Of a DNA stretch of 28,907 bases, positions 12,755 through 21,142 are shown in pieces. Source of the DNA: CAZGSN01 sp964371655. GTDB lineage: Bacteria > Desulfobacterota > Binatia > HRBIN30. The DNA lies in the NCBI GenBank assembly GCA_964371655.1, contig CAYJOD010000082.1:1-28907 (forward strand). The letters are read 5' to 3'. A model generated the notes under the pieces. It worked only from the letters and a program-made list of their open reading frames with translations. It did not search any database and had not been told where the DNA came from. Numbering within the stretch: the stretch's first letter is position 1; each line of letters opens with the position of its first letter. The position numbers were made by a program, and so were the translations under genes.

Positions 12755-13000
12755 ATGCATCACATCAAGACGTACACCATCACGTTAATACCAGCAGCCC
12801 ACGGAGCGACGGTTCACGCCGTCTGCCACGCGTTGCCTGACTGCGCCGTCACCGGCAAGGACAAGCACGAGGCCCTCGAGCTGATCGAGGACCGCATCCG
12901 CGCGCGCATCGCGCAGGCGACACTGGAACACAAGGCGCTTCCGGAGGACCGCACGTCGACGAAGTTCATCTGGATGAACGTGGAGGACTTCCTGGTGTGA
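12755..13000 (+). CDS. HicB-like (type II antitoxin-fold) protein
   Basis: The ATG at 12755 gives 81 residues. The frame is open upstream, but that part is low-quality sequence. The pattern YTITLIPAAHGATVHAVCHALPDCAVTGKDKHEALELIEDRI matches the HicB partial-RNase-H-like fold: an initial strand, a turn, a strand ending in LPxC and xG, then a helix with EAL. In HicAB systems HicB neutralises the RNase HicA. No HicA-like gene is visible next to it, and no C-terminal DNA-binding domain is present, so it may be an orphan used for another purpose. The stop overlaps the following gene (GTGA), which suggests co-regulation with the replication-relaxation protein. Confidence 0.65.
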   Translation: MHHIKTYTITLIPAAHGATVHAVCHALPDCAVTGKDKHEALELIEDRIRARIAQATLEHKALPEDRTSTKFIWMNVEDFLV

Positions 13001-13869
13001 GCCGCGCCGCGCTCCCGCCAAAGACCGCCGCGGTCGACGCCCTCACGGGCAAGATCGTTCACGCCGTCTACAGCTGCCGCTTCCTCACCGCCGCACAGAT
13101 CGCCCGCCTTTTTCCCGAGGACCATGACACGACCGAAGACGCCGTGTCGCTGCTTGTGAACTCCGAATATCTCACCGCCATCAAACGACCCACCCTAGAC
13201 CCCTATGCTCCGAACATCGTGTACGCGCTCGCCCAGCGCGGCGCCAGCCTTGTCGCCGACCGCCTCGGCATCGATCGCCGAAGCGTCACATGGCGAAAGC
13301 ACCAGAACCAGGTAGGCCTGCAGTTTCTCGACCATCGCCTGGCCGTGAACGATGTTCGCATCGCCCTGACGATGGGCTTGGCGAGGCTCGGCGGCCGGGT
13401 CGAGTACTGGTGGTACGAGTTCAAGATCGAGGAGAGCATCGACGACCCGGACGAGCTCGCACCGCCGCTGAAGCTCCGCCCCGACGCCTACGTCCGCTGC
13501 CGGGCTCGCGTGCGTGGTTGCCACTTCTTCCTGGAGGTGGACCTCGCCACGGAGAGCCATCCGCGTTTTGCGTCCAAAATTCGTCGATACCTGGCCTACA
13601 AGGACTCAACGTTGTTCCGCGCGCACATCGGCGGGAAGGCGTTTCGCGTTTTGACGGTTGTGCCGGGACCGACGCGGCTCCGGGCGCTGAAACGCGTTGT
13701 GGAGAACGAGCGAGGAAAGAAGATGTTCTGGTTTGCCACGCTTCCGGACGTCACGGAGCAGAACATCGACGCGCCGATCTGGCAGTTGGCCGGGGAGAAC
13801 GACCGGGCCGCGCTGTTCATGGAGCCTACCCTCCCGCCGTCACAACAGGACGGCCTAGACGGCCCATAG
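12997..13869 (+). CDS. Replication-relaxation family protein (copy 2)
   Basis: The GTG at 12997 overlaps the HicB-like stop, giving 290 residues. An N-terminal winged helix reads VHAVYSCRFLTAAQIARLF (about 22-40), followed by LLVNSEYLTAIKRP. The central part has HRLAVNDVRIALTMGLARLG, LRPDAYVRC and FFLEVDLATES, as in the replication-relaxation family (PF13814). The C-terminal FRVLTVVPGPTRLRALKRVVEN and KMFWFATLPDVTEQNIDAPIW line up with the ending of copy 1 at 10175. The two copies are clearly diverged paralogues with opposite orientations, flanking the Rep-like gene and the origin. They may recognise different sites on the same element. There is no obvious nuclease motif beyond the LEVD strand. 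Confidence 0.75.
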   Translation: MSRAALPPKTAAVDALTGKIVHAVYSCRFLTAAQIARLFPEDHDTTEDAVSLLVNSEYLTAIKRPTLDPYAPNIVYALAQRGASLVADRLGIDRRSVTWRKHQNQVGLQFLDHRLAVNDVRIALTMGLARLGGRVEYWWYEFKIEESIDDPDELAPPLKLRPDAYVRCRARVRGCHFFLEVDLATESHPRFASKIRRYLAYKDSTLFRAHIGGKAFRVLTVVPGPTRLRALKRVVENERGKKMFWFATLPDVTEQNIDAPIWQLAGENDRAALFMEPTLPPSQQDGLDGP

Positions 13870-13947
13870 CCATGCGTCCGCGCGCTTATGGGCCAATCCA
13901 AGGCTGTTTGTGGTGATAACCACGAGCGTGACCAGGTTCAGGGCGTG

Positions 13948-13975
13948 ACGTCGCATAACGTAGATTGTGCGACGC
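13948..13975. other. dif-like site (11-6-11 inverted arms)
   Basis: ACGTCGCATAA, a 6-bp centre CGTAGA, and TTGTGCGACGC form arms that are 9 of 11 complementary. They sit inside a longer imperfect inverted repeat, 13937-13985, with TTCAGG/CCTGAA at the ends. The 11-6-11 layout and the CGCATAA half resemble XerC/XerD dif and plasmid dif sites. By my count 16 of 28 bases match the E. coli dif sequence. It lies at the border between the replication genes and the defence island. An operator or terminator is the alternative. Confidence 0.4.
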
Positions 13976-13999
13976 GCGTCCTGAAGTCGCCCCTCCCTC

Positions 14000-14030
14000 A
14001 ACAGACGGTCGCGAGTTCTAGTCTGTTTTC
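14000..14030 (+). terminator. Weak intrinsic terminator candidate
   Basis: AACAGAC (14000-14006) pairs with GTCTGTT (14021-14027) around a 14-nt loop and runs on as TTTTCC. It lies 131 bp after the replication-relaxation stop. The stem is AT-mixed and the T run is short, so efficiency would be low. Confidence 0.3.
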
Positions 14031-14053
14031 CACGCCCTACCCCTTCCGCTACA

Positions 14054-14059
14054 TATAAT
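14054..14059 (+). promoter_or_regulatory. Possible -10 box upstream of the STAND gene
   Basis: TATAAT at 14054-14059 lies 89 bp before the ATG at 14149. No good -35 box is found at 16-18 bp spacing, so this is a partial promoter call. Transcription would start near 14066. The gene has a modest ribosome binding site, TAGGAAA, 3 nt before the ATG. Confidence 0.35.
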
Positions 14060-14148
14060 GACAGTCTCCGGCCGCACCCTCTTGTTGGCCGAATAACACC
14101 ATCTTTGTGAGCGTCCGGCGGAGCCGATCGCTCCCCTTGTAGGAAAGC

Positions 14149-17100
14149 ATGCCTGATCGACTGTACGACGCCATTGCAAGTGCGATCACGAAACCCGTTG
14201 GCGGTAATCTGTTCGAGCGCTGCGCAGTGGACCTACTCCGCGAGTATTACCCCACACTGAGACCCGTGGAGGGTGGCAACGACGCTGGTATGGACGGCGT
14301 GGGAGAACTCCCTAACGGGGAGCGATTCTTCCTCGTAGCGACAATTGGGGAGGATGCGCGTGGCAATCTAGCGCGAAACATCCAGAGCCATCTCGACGCA
14401 GGAGGCGACCGGCGTGTAGTGGTATTCGCCACGACGCGCAAGGTCACGGGACAACGTCGCGTCGACCTAACGAATTACGTCCGGGACCAGTTCGGTGTTT
14501 GGCTTGCCGAAGTGCACGACCGAGCCGACTTCGTTCAGTTGCTCTGCAGGAACTCGCGTTGGCGAAAAGACCTTGTAGGCGTGTCGGCGCAGGCAAAGGC
14601 CCTGACGCGGCTGCCCGCCAGCCGACGCCCCATGCCGGAGATCTCAATCATCGGCAGGGATAGTGAACTAGAGCATCTCCGGAGTAGCACGGACGATCTC
14701 GTCCTCGTCGGCAAGCCTGGCATCGGCAAGACCTTCCTGCTGCAAAAGCTCATGGAAGAAGACTGGGGCCTCTTTGATGATGGCTGGGGTATCGCCGATC
14801 TCGAGGATGCGATCAGGGATCTTGGGCCTCGGCGCATCGTACTCGATGACGCCCACCTGAATGAAGATCGTATTGCGGTGCTGCGGCGACTGCGACTCGA
14901 GATGGCGGCTGAGTTCGGCATCGTCGCGGTGTCTTGGCCCGGGAAGCAAGCTGAAGTGGCAGCTGCGCTCGTCGGTTCCCAGACCTTCGATCTTCGGGAA
15001 CTTGATAGGGATCAGATCCTCGAGATCATCAAGGAAGTAGGCATCGCTGGTCCGCGCGAGCTGCAGGCGATCCTCGTCAACCAGTCGTTGGGTCGGGCCG
15101 GCCTCGCGGTCACCCTCGCGCACGCCTGCATCAGTGGCCATATCCGCGAGGTGGCGACCGGGGACGCGCTGCTCGCGGATGTCGTCGGATGGTTCACGCG
15201 CTCTATTGGACGCGAGAGCCGCTACGTTCTCGCCGTACTCGCGCTCGCAGGCAATAACGGCGCGACGATGGAGCAGGTGGCGCTAGTGCTCGGACTCGAT
15301 TTGGCACGCGTCAGCGACCTCGTGCGGGGTCTTGCGTCGGGCGGCACCGTGGACGAAGCGTCGAGGACCGAGAATGCCAGACCGCTTCGCGTTCAGCCCG
15401 AGAGCCTAAGATACCCGCTCGTGAAGGATGTCTTTTTTGGCGGAGCCGGATCACTCGATGCCGCCAGCGCGATCGCGACACTCGATCGACCTTCGAATGC
15501 GCTGCTTCCGCTCGTCGGCGCCGCGCACCGGGGCGCTTCCATTGATCGAGGCCTCCTACTCAAGCTGGTCGACCTGTCTAACGAGGACGGGGTGGTCGCC
15601 TATGCTCTTCTCGGTCCGAATGAGACTCGCGAAGCGTTAGAGATTGCCCCTCAGCACCAAGGCGCGATCGCGCGGGCCGCGTACGAATCCAATATCAGCC
15701 CTGAGCTCACGCTTCGTCTACTTATGGAACTCGCCGTTGGTGATCGAAGGCAGGAGCACAACTCGCCTGATCACCCTATCAGAGTCATCGGAGATCACTT
15801 GGCTGGATCCGATGGAACGATAGAGGCGCGGAGGTTGGTGGTGTCGGTCGCCGATCAATGGCTACGCGACGGAGGAAGCTCGGAGGTCGCGTTCCGTGTG
15901 CTGAAGCAAGCCGTTCAGCCTCGCACGCACTTCGTCTATTCCGATCCTGGCCTAGGGAACACGGTGACGATCTCTGAAGGAGCTCTGCCGATCTCCGCGG
16001 TCCGAGAGCTGTCGCAGATTTGGGATTCCGTACTGGAACTGGTGGCTCGCGAGCCGACCGGCGCGGTAGCGCCCCTCATCGAAGCACTGCATCCGTGGGT
16101 GTATCCAAGTACCATCGGCTTCGGCGCTGGCCCGGATGAGACAACGGCGGTTGCCCTCCGCGACGAGGCGACGCGAGTTATTTCGCGCTTGTCAGACATA
16201 TTGCGCGATCGGCCAGGCATGCTTCACCGGTTGCGTGATTACGTTTTCAGGGCGGGACTCGACGTCACAGTAGATGTTCCTGCCGAGTTTGAGGTCCTCT
16301 TCCCAGCGGATTGGAATGGTGCCGAAGACGACGGTGGCTATCACGGTTGGGAGCGGCGGGCTGAAGAAGCAGTGCGTCGGCTCGTAACTGACCTGCAAGA
16401 CCTGCCAGTCAGAGACACTGCGTCGCGGATCACCGAGGCGGATGCCGAGGCCGCGGCAGCCGGCATCACGTATCCGCGCATGACGCCGGCACTCGCTCGC
16501 TTTCTCGCCTCCGGAACCGAAGAGCCCGAGGCGTACCTCCATGCGCTCGAACAGTTGACCGCGGCCGGCGACGTTCTCTTGCCGTTCCTGGATCGCGTGG
16601 TCGAGCTGAAGCCGGGCGGTTGGGAGTTGGCGGTCGAGCGACTCCTTATAGATGATCGAACGGCATGGCCAGCGACACAGGTCGCGCTCATGCACCCGGT
16701 CGGATCTCGGCTGAAGGACCTTGCGATCGACCGGATGACACCGGCGTATCGAAACTTGATTGAGTTCATTATCGCCACGGATCGCGCCGACCCTGACACG
16801 CTGGAGCGCTTGCTCAACGCGAGGAATCAGGGCGTCGCCCGCGACGCTGCTGTGGCGCTTGGGCATGCTTCGAGTGGAACGCGTCTCGAGGATCTATCGC
16901 AATCTGCACAAGCCCGATGGCGCGCAGTCATCGTGCAGAGCCCCGCCGATGACTATTGGTACTCAGAGATCCTGGGCCGCGATCCCGATCTCCTTGCCGA
17001 TTGGCTACGCGCATGGTTTGGGCGAATGCGCGATGGATCGAGCTACGAACTCTTGCCACACACGCTCGAAGAAGTGATCAGACAGCTGACTGCCGATGTG

Positions 17101-17544
17101 CGCGCGGACTTGATTCGGGACGTGCCCTCTGATGTCCCTTCCTTCTACGTCCAGGACTTGGTGACGCTCTTAGTTTCCAGTGACTTGCGGGTTGCGGAGG
17201 TCCTGTTCGAACGCGCTGATCTCAAGGGTTTGCAGTCAGCCGCGTTGCATGATGGTCCAAGCGAAGCGTGGATGGAAAGAGCGCTTGCAGCCTACGAGCG
17301 AGGATGGGAGCCTGCTCAGATTGTTGCCATGACGATGTTCGCGGAGCGCGGATGGTCGGGCGAGGAGAGCCGACACTGGCAGTCGAAGGTCCATGCATTC
17401 GAGAGTCTTCGTGAAGGCAATCAAGCCGTTGACACGCCTCGAGAGCGCATCATCTCCGCGGGGGTCGCGTACTTCGAAAAGCAGCGAGACGCCGCTGCTG
17501 AAGGGGAGCGTCGAGAGCGAGTCTTCGGCTACTACCGACGGTGA
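14149..17544 (+). CDS. STAND-type NTPase with N-terminal nuclease-like domain (candidate defence protein)
   Basis: The protein has 1131 residues. Residues 1-130 resemble a PD-(D/E)xK restriction-type fold: LFERCAVDLLREYYP, then GGNDAGMDG (Asp45, Asp49), then a strand RFFLVATIGED, and RRVVVFATTRKV. The usual Glu-x-Lys of the third motif is not obvious. A P-loop follows: GRDSELEHL as lead-in, Walker A GKPGIGKT at about 188-195 and Walker B RIVLDDAH at about 229-236. The remaining 800 residues are helical repeat-like, without a motif I recognise, and would be the sensor part. The order effector, STAND NTPase, long repeat sensor matches the Avs and related bacterial NLR-like antiphage proteins. 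It is followed in a GTGA overlap by the PLD-like gene, so the two likely form one module. The target it senses is unknown. Confidence 0.7.
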   Translation: MPDRLYDAIASAITKPVGGNLFERCAVDLLREYYPTLRPVEGGNDAGMDGVGELPNGERFFLVATIGEDARGNLARNIQSHLDAGGDRRVVVFATTRKVTGQRRVDLTNYVRDQFGVWLAEVHDRADFVQLLCRNSRWRKDLVGVSAQAKALTRLPASRRPMPEISIIGRDSELEHLRSSTDDLVLVGKPGIGKTFLLQKLMEEDWGLFDDGWGIADLEDAIRDLGPRRIVLDDAHLNEDRIAVLRRLRLEMAAEFGIVAVSWPGKQAEVAAALVGSQTFDLRELDRDQILEIIKEVGIAGPRELQAILVNQSLGRAGLAVTLAHACISGHIREVATGDALLADVVGWFTRSIGRESRYVLAVLALAGNNGATMEQVALVLGLDLARVSDLVRGLASGGTVDEASRTENARPLRVQPESLRYPLVKDVFFGGAGSLDAASAIATLDRPSNALLPLVGAAHRGASIDRGLLLKLVDLSNEDGVVAYALLGPNETREALEIAPQHQGAIARAAYESNISPELTLRLLMELAVGDRRQEHNSPDHPIRVIGDHLAGSDGTIEARRLVVSVADQWLRDGGSSEVAFRVLKQAVQPRTHFVYSDPGLGNTVTISEGALPISAVRELSQIWDSVLELVAREPTGAVAPLIEALHPWVYPSTIGFGAGPDETTAVALRDEATRVISRLSDILRDRPGMLHRLRDYVFRAGLDVTVDVPAEFEVLFPADWNGAEDDGGYHGWERRAEEAVRRLVTDLQDLPVRDTASRITEADAEAAAAGITYPRMTPALARFLASGTEEPEAYLHALEQLTAAGDVLLPFLDRVVELKPGGWELAVERLLIDDRTAWPATQVALMHPVGSRLKDLAIDRMTPAYRNLIEFIIATDRADPDTLERLLNARNQGVARDAAVALGHASSGTRLEDLSQSAQARWRAVIVQSPADDYWYSEILGRDPDLLADWLRAWFGRMRDGSSYELLPHTLEEVIRQLTADVRADLIRDVPSDVPSFYVQDLVTLLVSSDLRVAEVLFERADLKGLQSAALHDGPSEAWMERALAAYERGWEPAQIVAMTMFAERGWSGEESRHWQSKVHAFESLREGNQAVDTPRERIISAGVAYFEKQRDAAAEGERRERVFGYYRR

Positions 17545-18413
17545 CTGATGAACGGCCGAAGTTCCTCGCTCGCGACCGCCTAGCGGAAGCACTGGGGGAC
17601 GCGATTGCTCGGCTCGAGGAGTTGCGGGTACAGGGCGAGACGTTGGTTGACGTGGCTGCGACCGACGGTTCGCAGGGGGCCATCTTTGAGCGTTGGCGAA
17701 GGCAGTGGGAAGTGTCGCTGGACGCGGTTCAATCGCTGTGTCGGTTGCAGGCGCCATTGCAGTTCGAGATGATCTGGTGGCCGCCGAAGGTCGACGGGGC
17801 AGCTCGGCTCTCGGCGCTCGCCGGCCTGATGCGGACGGCCGCGATCGGAACCCGAGAGCTCGGATTGTTGGCGTCCCAGCTCGTCGCTTCCCGCCGTGGC
17901 GAGCAAGCCGGTGCGCAGCCTCCTATGGGCCCCGCAACTGACGACACGTCCATCATCGGCACCCGCTACTTCCGCAGCGGCCAACGATTCGAAGGTGCAG
18001 TCGAGATCCGCAAGCTAATCCAAGAGGCGCAGTATTCAATACGGATAGTTGACGGCTACATCGCCGAGGAGACGTTCATTCTCGCCAACACTGCAAAGTC
18101 TGGTATTTCGCGACAGTTTCTGATGCTGACCCGGCGCCCAGCCGCGATGGACGGTATTCGCGCCGTCTGGCCCAAGTGGGCGGGCGTGTGGCGTGATGGC
18201 GGCGCTGAGTGCCGCGCGGTTGGCCGACCGCCGCTGCCGCACTCGCGATACCTGTATGTCGACGGCGCGAGGTATTTCTTCGACGCATCGTTGAAGGACG
18301 TCGGCCGCAGCCTGACGCACTTCCGGTTGCTAGCACCGTCGGAGGTCCGGCTGGTCGAGGCCGAGGTCGCCGCAGCTTGGGCGGCTGGCGTACCGCTTCT
18401 AAGCGCGGAGTAG
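17541..18413 (+). CDS. PLD-like phosphodiesterase-fold protein, partner of the STAND gene
   Basis: The GTG at 17541 overlaps the STAND stop (GTGA), giving 290 residues. The first 130 residues are helical and unassigned. Residues 138-262 resemble one phospholipase-D-type half: FEGAVEIRKLIQEAQYSIRIVDGYI, then the motif HSRYLYVDG at 234-242 and ARYFFDASLKDVGRSLTHFRLL. The canonical HxK(x4)D is here HxR(x4)D (His234, Arg236, Asp241), so the Lys is replaced. A single such half would need to dimerise to make an active site. Family members include nucleases and lipases. DISARM also carries a PLD protein (DrmC), but I see no close likeness to it. Catalysis is uncertain because of the Lys-to-Arg change, and a binding role is possible. 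Confidence 0.6.
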   Translation: MTDERPKFLARDRLAEALGDAIARLEELRVQGETLVDVAATDGSQGAIFERWRRQWEVSLDAVQSLCRLQAPLQFEMIWWPPKVDGAARLSALAGLMRTAAIGTRELGLLASQLVASRRGEQAGAQPPMGPATDDTSIIGTRYFRSGQRFEGAVEIRKLIQEAQYSIRIVDGYIAEETFILANTAKSGISRQFLMLTRRPAAMDGIRAVWPKWAGVWRDGGAECRAVGRPPLPHSRYLYVDGARYFFDASLKDVGRSLTHFRLLAPSEVRLVEAEVAAAWAAGVPLLSAE

Positions 18414-18463
18414 ATTCGCGGGGCAGATCTATCCGCCACAACGCGTGCGCAGCGAGCGATACG

Positions 18464-21142
18464 CTAGTCCCGCGACGCGAGACCTTTAATCGTCATGTTG
18501 TCGGCTATGACGTCGTGCGGGATCAGCGCATAGCGCCACGGCTTACCGCCGTACGATGCGGCATGGCGCGTCGCAAGCTCGCACCACTTCACCGCGGCTT
18601 CCGTCTTAGCTATTACGTCGGCGTCGTTCATGTCCGAGCGCGCCTTCGACTCCAGCATGTAGATCGTGTCCGAGGTCTCGGCAACGAAGTCGGGCTGGTA
18701 GTCCTGCTGATCGCGTCCGACCTTGTAGTAGATCTGGAACTGCTCGCGCGCCGGCCTGAACCACTTCTCCGCCTCGCGCTCGAGGATGACCGCTAGACGG
18801 CGTTCAGGATCAGACTCGAACTTCTGCACCGGATATAGACAGCGCTTGAAGGGCCCGAACAGATACTTTCCCCAGCGTGTCTTGTCTGCCGGCGAGACGT
18901 TTACGTCCATGAGCGCTTGGTCGTTGGGCACGGTGTAGGCGCTCGGCCTCAGCTCCGTGAAGCCTGCTTTAACGACGGTTTCGTGGCCAGAAGTCTCTTC
19001 CCAATAGTGGGTGCTTAGCTGCGCGTAGATGAAGTTGGCGACTTCACGCTGGTGCAGCTGCAGCACCTTCCTCGTGTCGTCTTCCGACAGATAGGTCCGG
19101 AAGTGCGCTACCGTCTGCGACGCCAAGTCGTACAGCAGGTCGGCATGGCTGTCATATGCCACATCGTCGAAGTCCACGAGCGCGCGCACTATGTAGTTTT
19201 CGACGCGCGGCTCTTCGATGCCGCCTGCACCCAGTCCCACTACTTCCGTCTTGCCGGTTCGCAGATATTGCAACCACAGCGACTCATCCGGGGGAGGAAA
19301 CCGCAGCGTGTCGAGCTCGAGCTTGAACGGATGAAATCCAGAGCGGACCTCGCCTCGGGGAACGACGAGGATGCGGGGGATGTCGATCGTTCTCTCCACG
19401 ACCAGCTCGGTCGTCATCGCCACGATGGCTTCTATGTCTGGCTCCTCGACGATGCCTGGCATTGCAATCTGGGCCGGGCGATACAGTTCCTTCACGTCGC
19501 TGATGATCTGCGCCCGCACCTCCGGTTGTTGGAGATGTGCGGCGCTCGGTACCTGGTCGGGCTGGTTGCCCAGCTTCTTGATGACGTCATAGGCGACGCG
19601 AGCGACAGCTCGTTCCTCGGGTGTCTTGAAGACGCGAGCGCCTTCGAATCTTGGCACCTCGGTTGAAGCGCTGATGCTTCCCGGGTTCAGACCCAGTTCC
19701 GTGGCGAGCGTCGACTGCGACACCACGGTCTTCGTGCGCTGCGTGATCTCTGAGTCGTCGAGGATGACGGTTTGCATCCTGATCGTCGAGTCGGGCCGGT
19801 TGGCTTCATCGATGATCTCCTGGAAGCGGTCGTGAGCGACGATGCTCAGTCGGTCCACTTCTGCAACGCCGGTGCGCTTGCCGTACGGCAGCCGCAGGCC
19901 GCGGCCGATCGATTGCTCGATCAGCGTGCGCGCGTTGGCGGCACGCAGCGGCACGATCGTGTAGAGGTTCGTGACATCCCAACCTTCTTTCAACATGTTG
20001 ACGTGGATGACGATCTCCGTAGGCTCATTCGGATCCTCGACTTTGATGAGCCGCTCGATCATGGCGTCTTCTTCGGCGCCTGTCCTGCTGGAGTCGACCT
20101 GAATGACCTTGTCTTTGTAGCGGCCGTCGAAGAACTCGTCGTCCTGAATGAGCTTGATGAGCTGGCTGGCGTGCGTCGTGTCGCGCGCGATGACCAATAC
20201 GAACGGCTTGACTATCTCGCGACTCCATTCGCGCGCGTACGTCTCCAGCACCACCTTAGTCTGTTCATGCAGGCGAATGCCATCCTCGAGCTTCAACCGC
20301 TCGATTGCGTCCGCTGACATGCCGCCGGGGTTGAAGTTCTTGCGCGTGACAACGGCCGGCTCCTTCACGAAGCCGTCGGCCATCGCCTTCCCAAGCGGAT
20401 AGTCGACCACGACGTTCTTGAACGGCACCGGCGCCTTGGCGGTCTCGACGAACGGGGTCGCAGTGAACTCCAGGCCCATCACCGGTTTCAACTCATTGAT
20501 CGCTCGAACGCCAGCTGATGCGCGGTAGCGGTGTGACTCATCCATGAGCAGAACCAGGTCGGGGAGGGCGGCCAAGTAGTCGAAGTAGCTCTCGCCGATC
20601 ACCTCTGAGAGGCGCTTGATGCGCGGCGACTTTCCGCCGCGGACTTCGCTATTGATTTTCGAGATGTTGAAGATGTTGATGCGGCACTCGTTCATCAGGT
20701 CGAGCCAGGCGCGGGACCGTTGGTCGTAGTTGTCGCCGGTGATGATCTCCGGTGGCCGCGTCGCGAATTCAGCGATTCCTTTGAATACATACTTGAACGT
20801 GTTCGGCGTGAAGTCTGCAATCAGCTTCGAGTAGATCGTGAGGTTTGGCGCCAGGACGAAGAAGTTGCCGATGCCGTGCGCCAAGTGCAGGTAGGCGATC
20901 GAAGCGCCCATCAGTCGCGTCTTGCCTACGCCGGTCGCGAGCGAGAAGCAGAAGGAAGGAAAGTCGCGCTCGAAGTCCGTGACGGACGGGAACTCACTTT
21001 GGATTGCCGCGAGGGCTTCCGCGACGTCGCCGCCCTTCGTTGGAGGGGCGAGTTCCGTAAGGCGATCCAGGACTTCCAGCGAATGCCGTTGTGGCGGTCT
21101 CAGGCTCAAGCGTCCGGCGATGGCGCTCACGTGCGGGTTCAT
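18464..21142 (-). CDS. res: Type III restriction enzyme Res subunit (helicase-nuclease)
   Basis: The ATG at 21142 lies in an ATGA overlap with the methylase stop, giving 892 residues; further upstream codons are spurious. SF2 helicase motifs are clear: LATGVGKT at about 68-75 (motif I), LLMDESH at about 198-204 (motif II), EFTATPF (motif III), VNMLKEGWDVTNLY (motif V) and QSIGRGLRLP (motif VI). Near the C-terminus PDF (817-819) followed by LESK (830-833) forms a PD-(D/E)xK nuclease site. This is the layout of Res subunits of type III restriction systems, which cut DNA next to unmethylated sites after communication between two sites. It is the last gene of a five-gene operon. Its end lies only 50 bp from the convergent end of the PLD-like gene. 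Confidence 0.9.
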   Translation of the reverse strand: MNPHVSAIAGRLSLRPPQRHSLEVLDRLTELAPPTKGGDVAEALAAIQSEFPSVTDFERDFPSFCFSLATGVGKTRLMGASIAYLHLAHGIGNFFVLAPNLTIYSKLIADFTPNTFKYVFKGIAEFATRPPEIITGDNYDQRSRAWLDLMNECRINIFNISKINSEVRGGKSPRIKRLSEVIGESYFDYLAALPDLVLLMDESHRYRASAGVRAINELKPVMGLEFTATPFVETAKAPVPFKNVVVDYPLGKAMADGFVKEPAVVTRKNFNPGGMSADAIERLKLEDGIRLHEQTKVVLETYAREWSREIVKPFVLVIARDTTHASQLIKLIQDDEFFDGRYKDKVIQVDSSRTGAEEDAMIERLIKVEDPNEPTEIVIHVNMLKEGWDVTNLYTIVPLRAANARTLIEQSIGRGLRLPYGKRTGVAEVDRLSIVAHDRFQEIIDEANRPDSTIRMQTVILDDSEITQRTKTVVSQSTLATELGLNPGSISASTEVPRFEGARVFKTPEERAVARVAYDVIKKLGNQPDQVPSAAHLQQPEVRAQIISDVKELYRPAQIAMPGIVEEPDIEAIVAMTTELVVERTIDIPRILVVPRGEVRSGFHPFKLELDTLRFPPPDESLWLQYLRTGKTEVVGLGAGGIEEPRVENYIVRALVDFDDVAYDSHADLLYDLASQTVAHFRTYLSEDDTRKVLQLHQREVANFIYAQLSTHYWEETSGHETVVKAGFTELRPSAYTVPNDQALMDVNVSPADKTRWGKYLFGPFKRCLYPVQKFESDPERRLAVILEREAEKWFRPAREQFQIYYKVGRDQQDYQPDFVAETSDTIYMLESKARSDMNDADVIAKTEAAVKWCELATRHAASYGGKPWRYALIPHDVIADNMTIKGLASRD

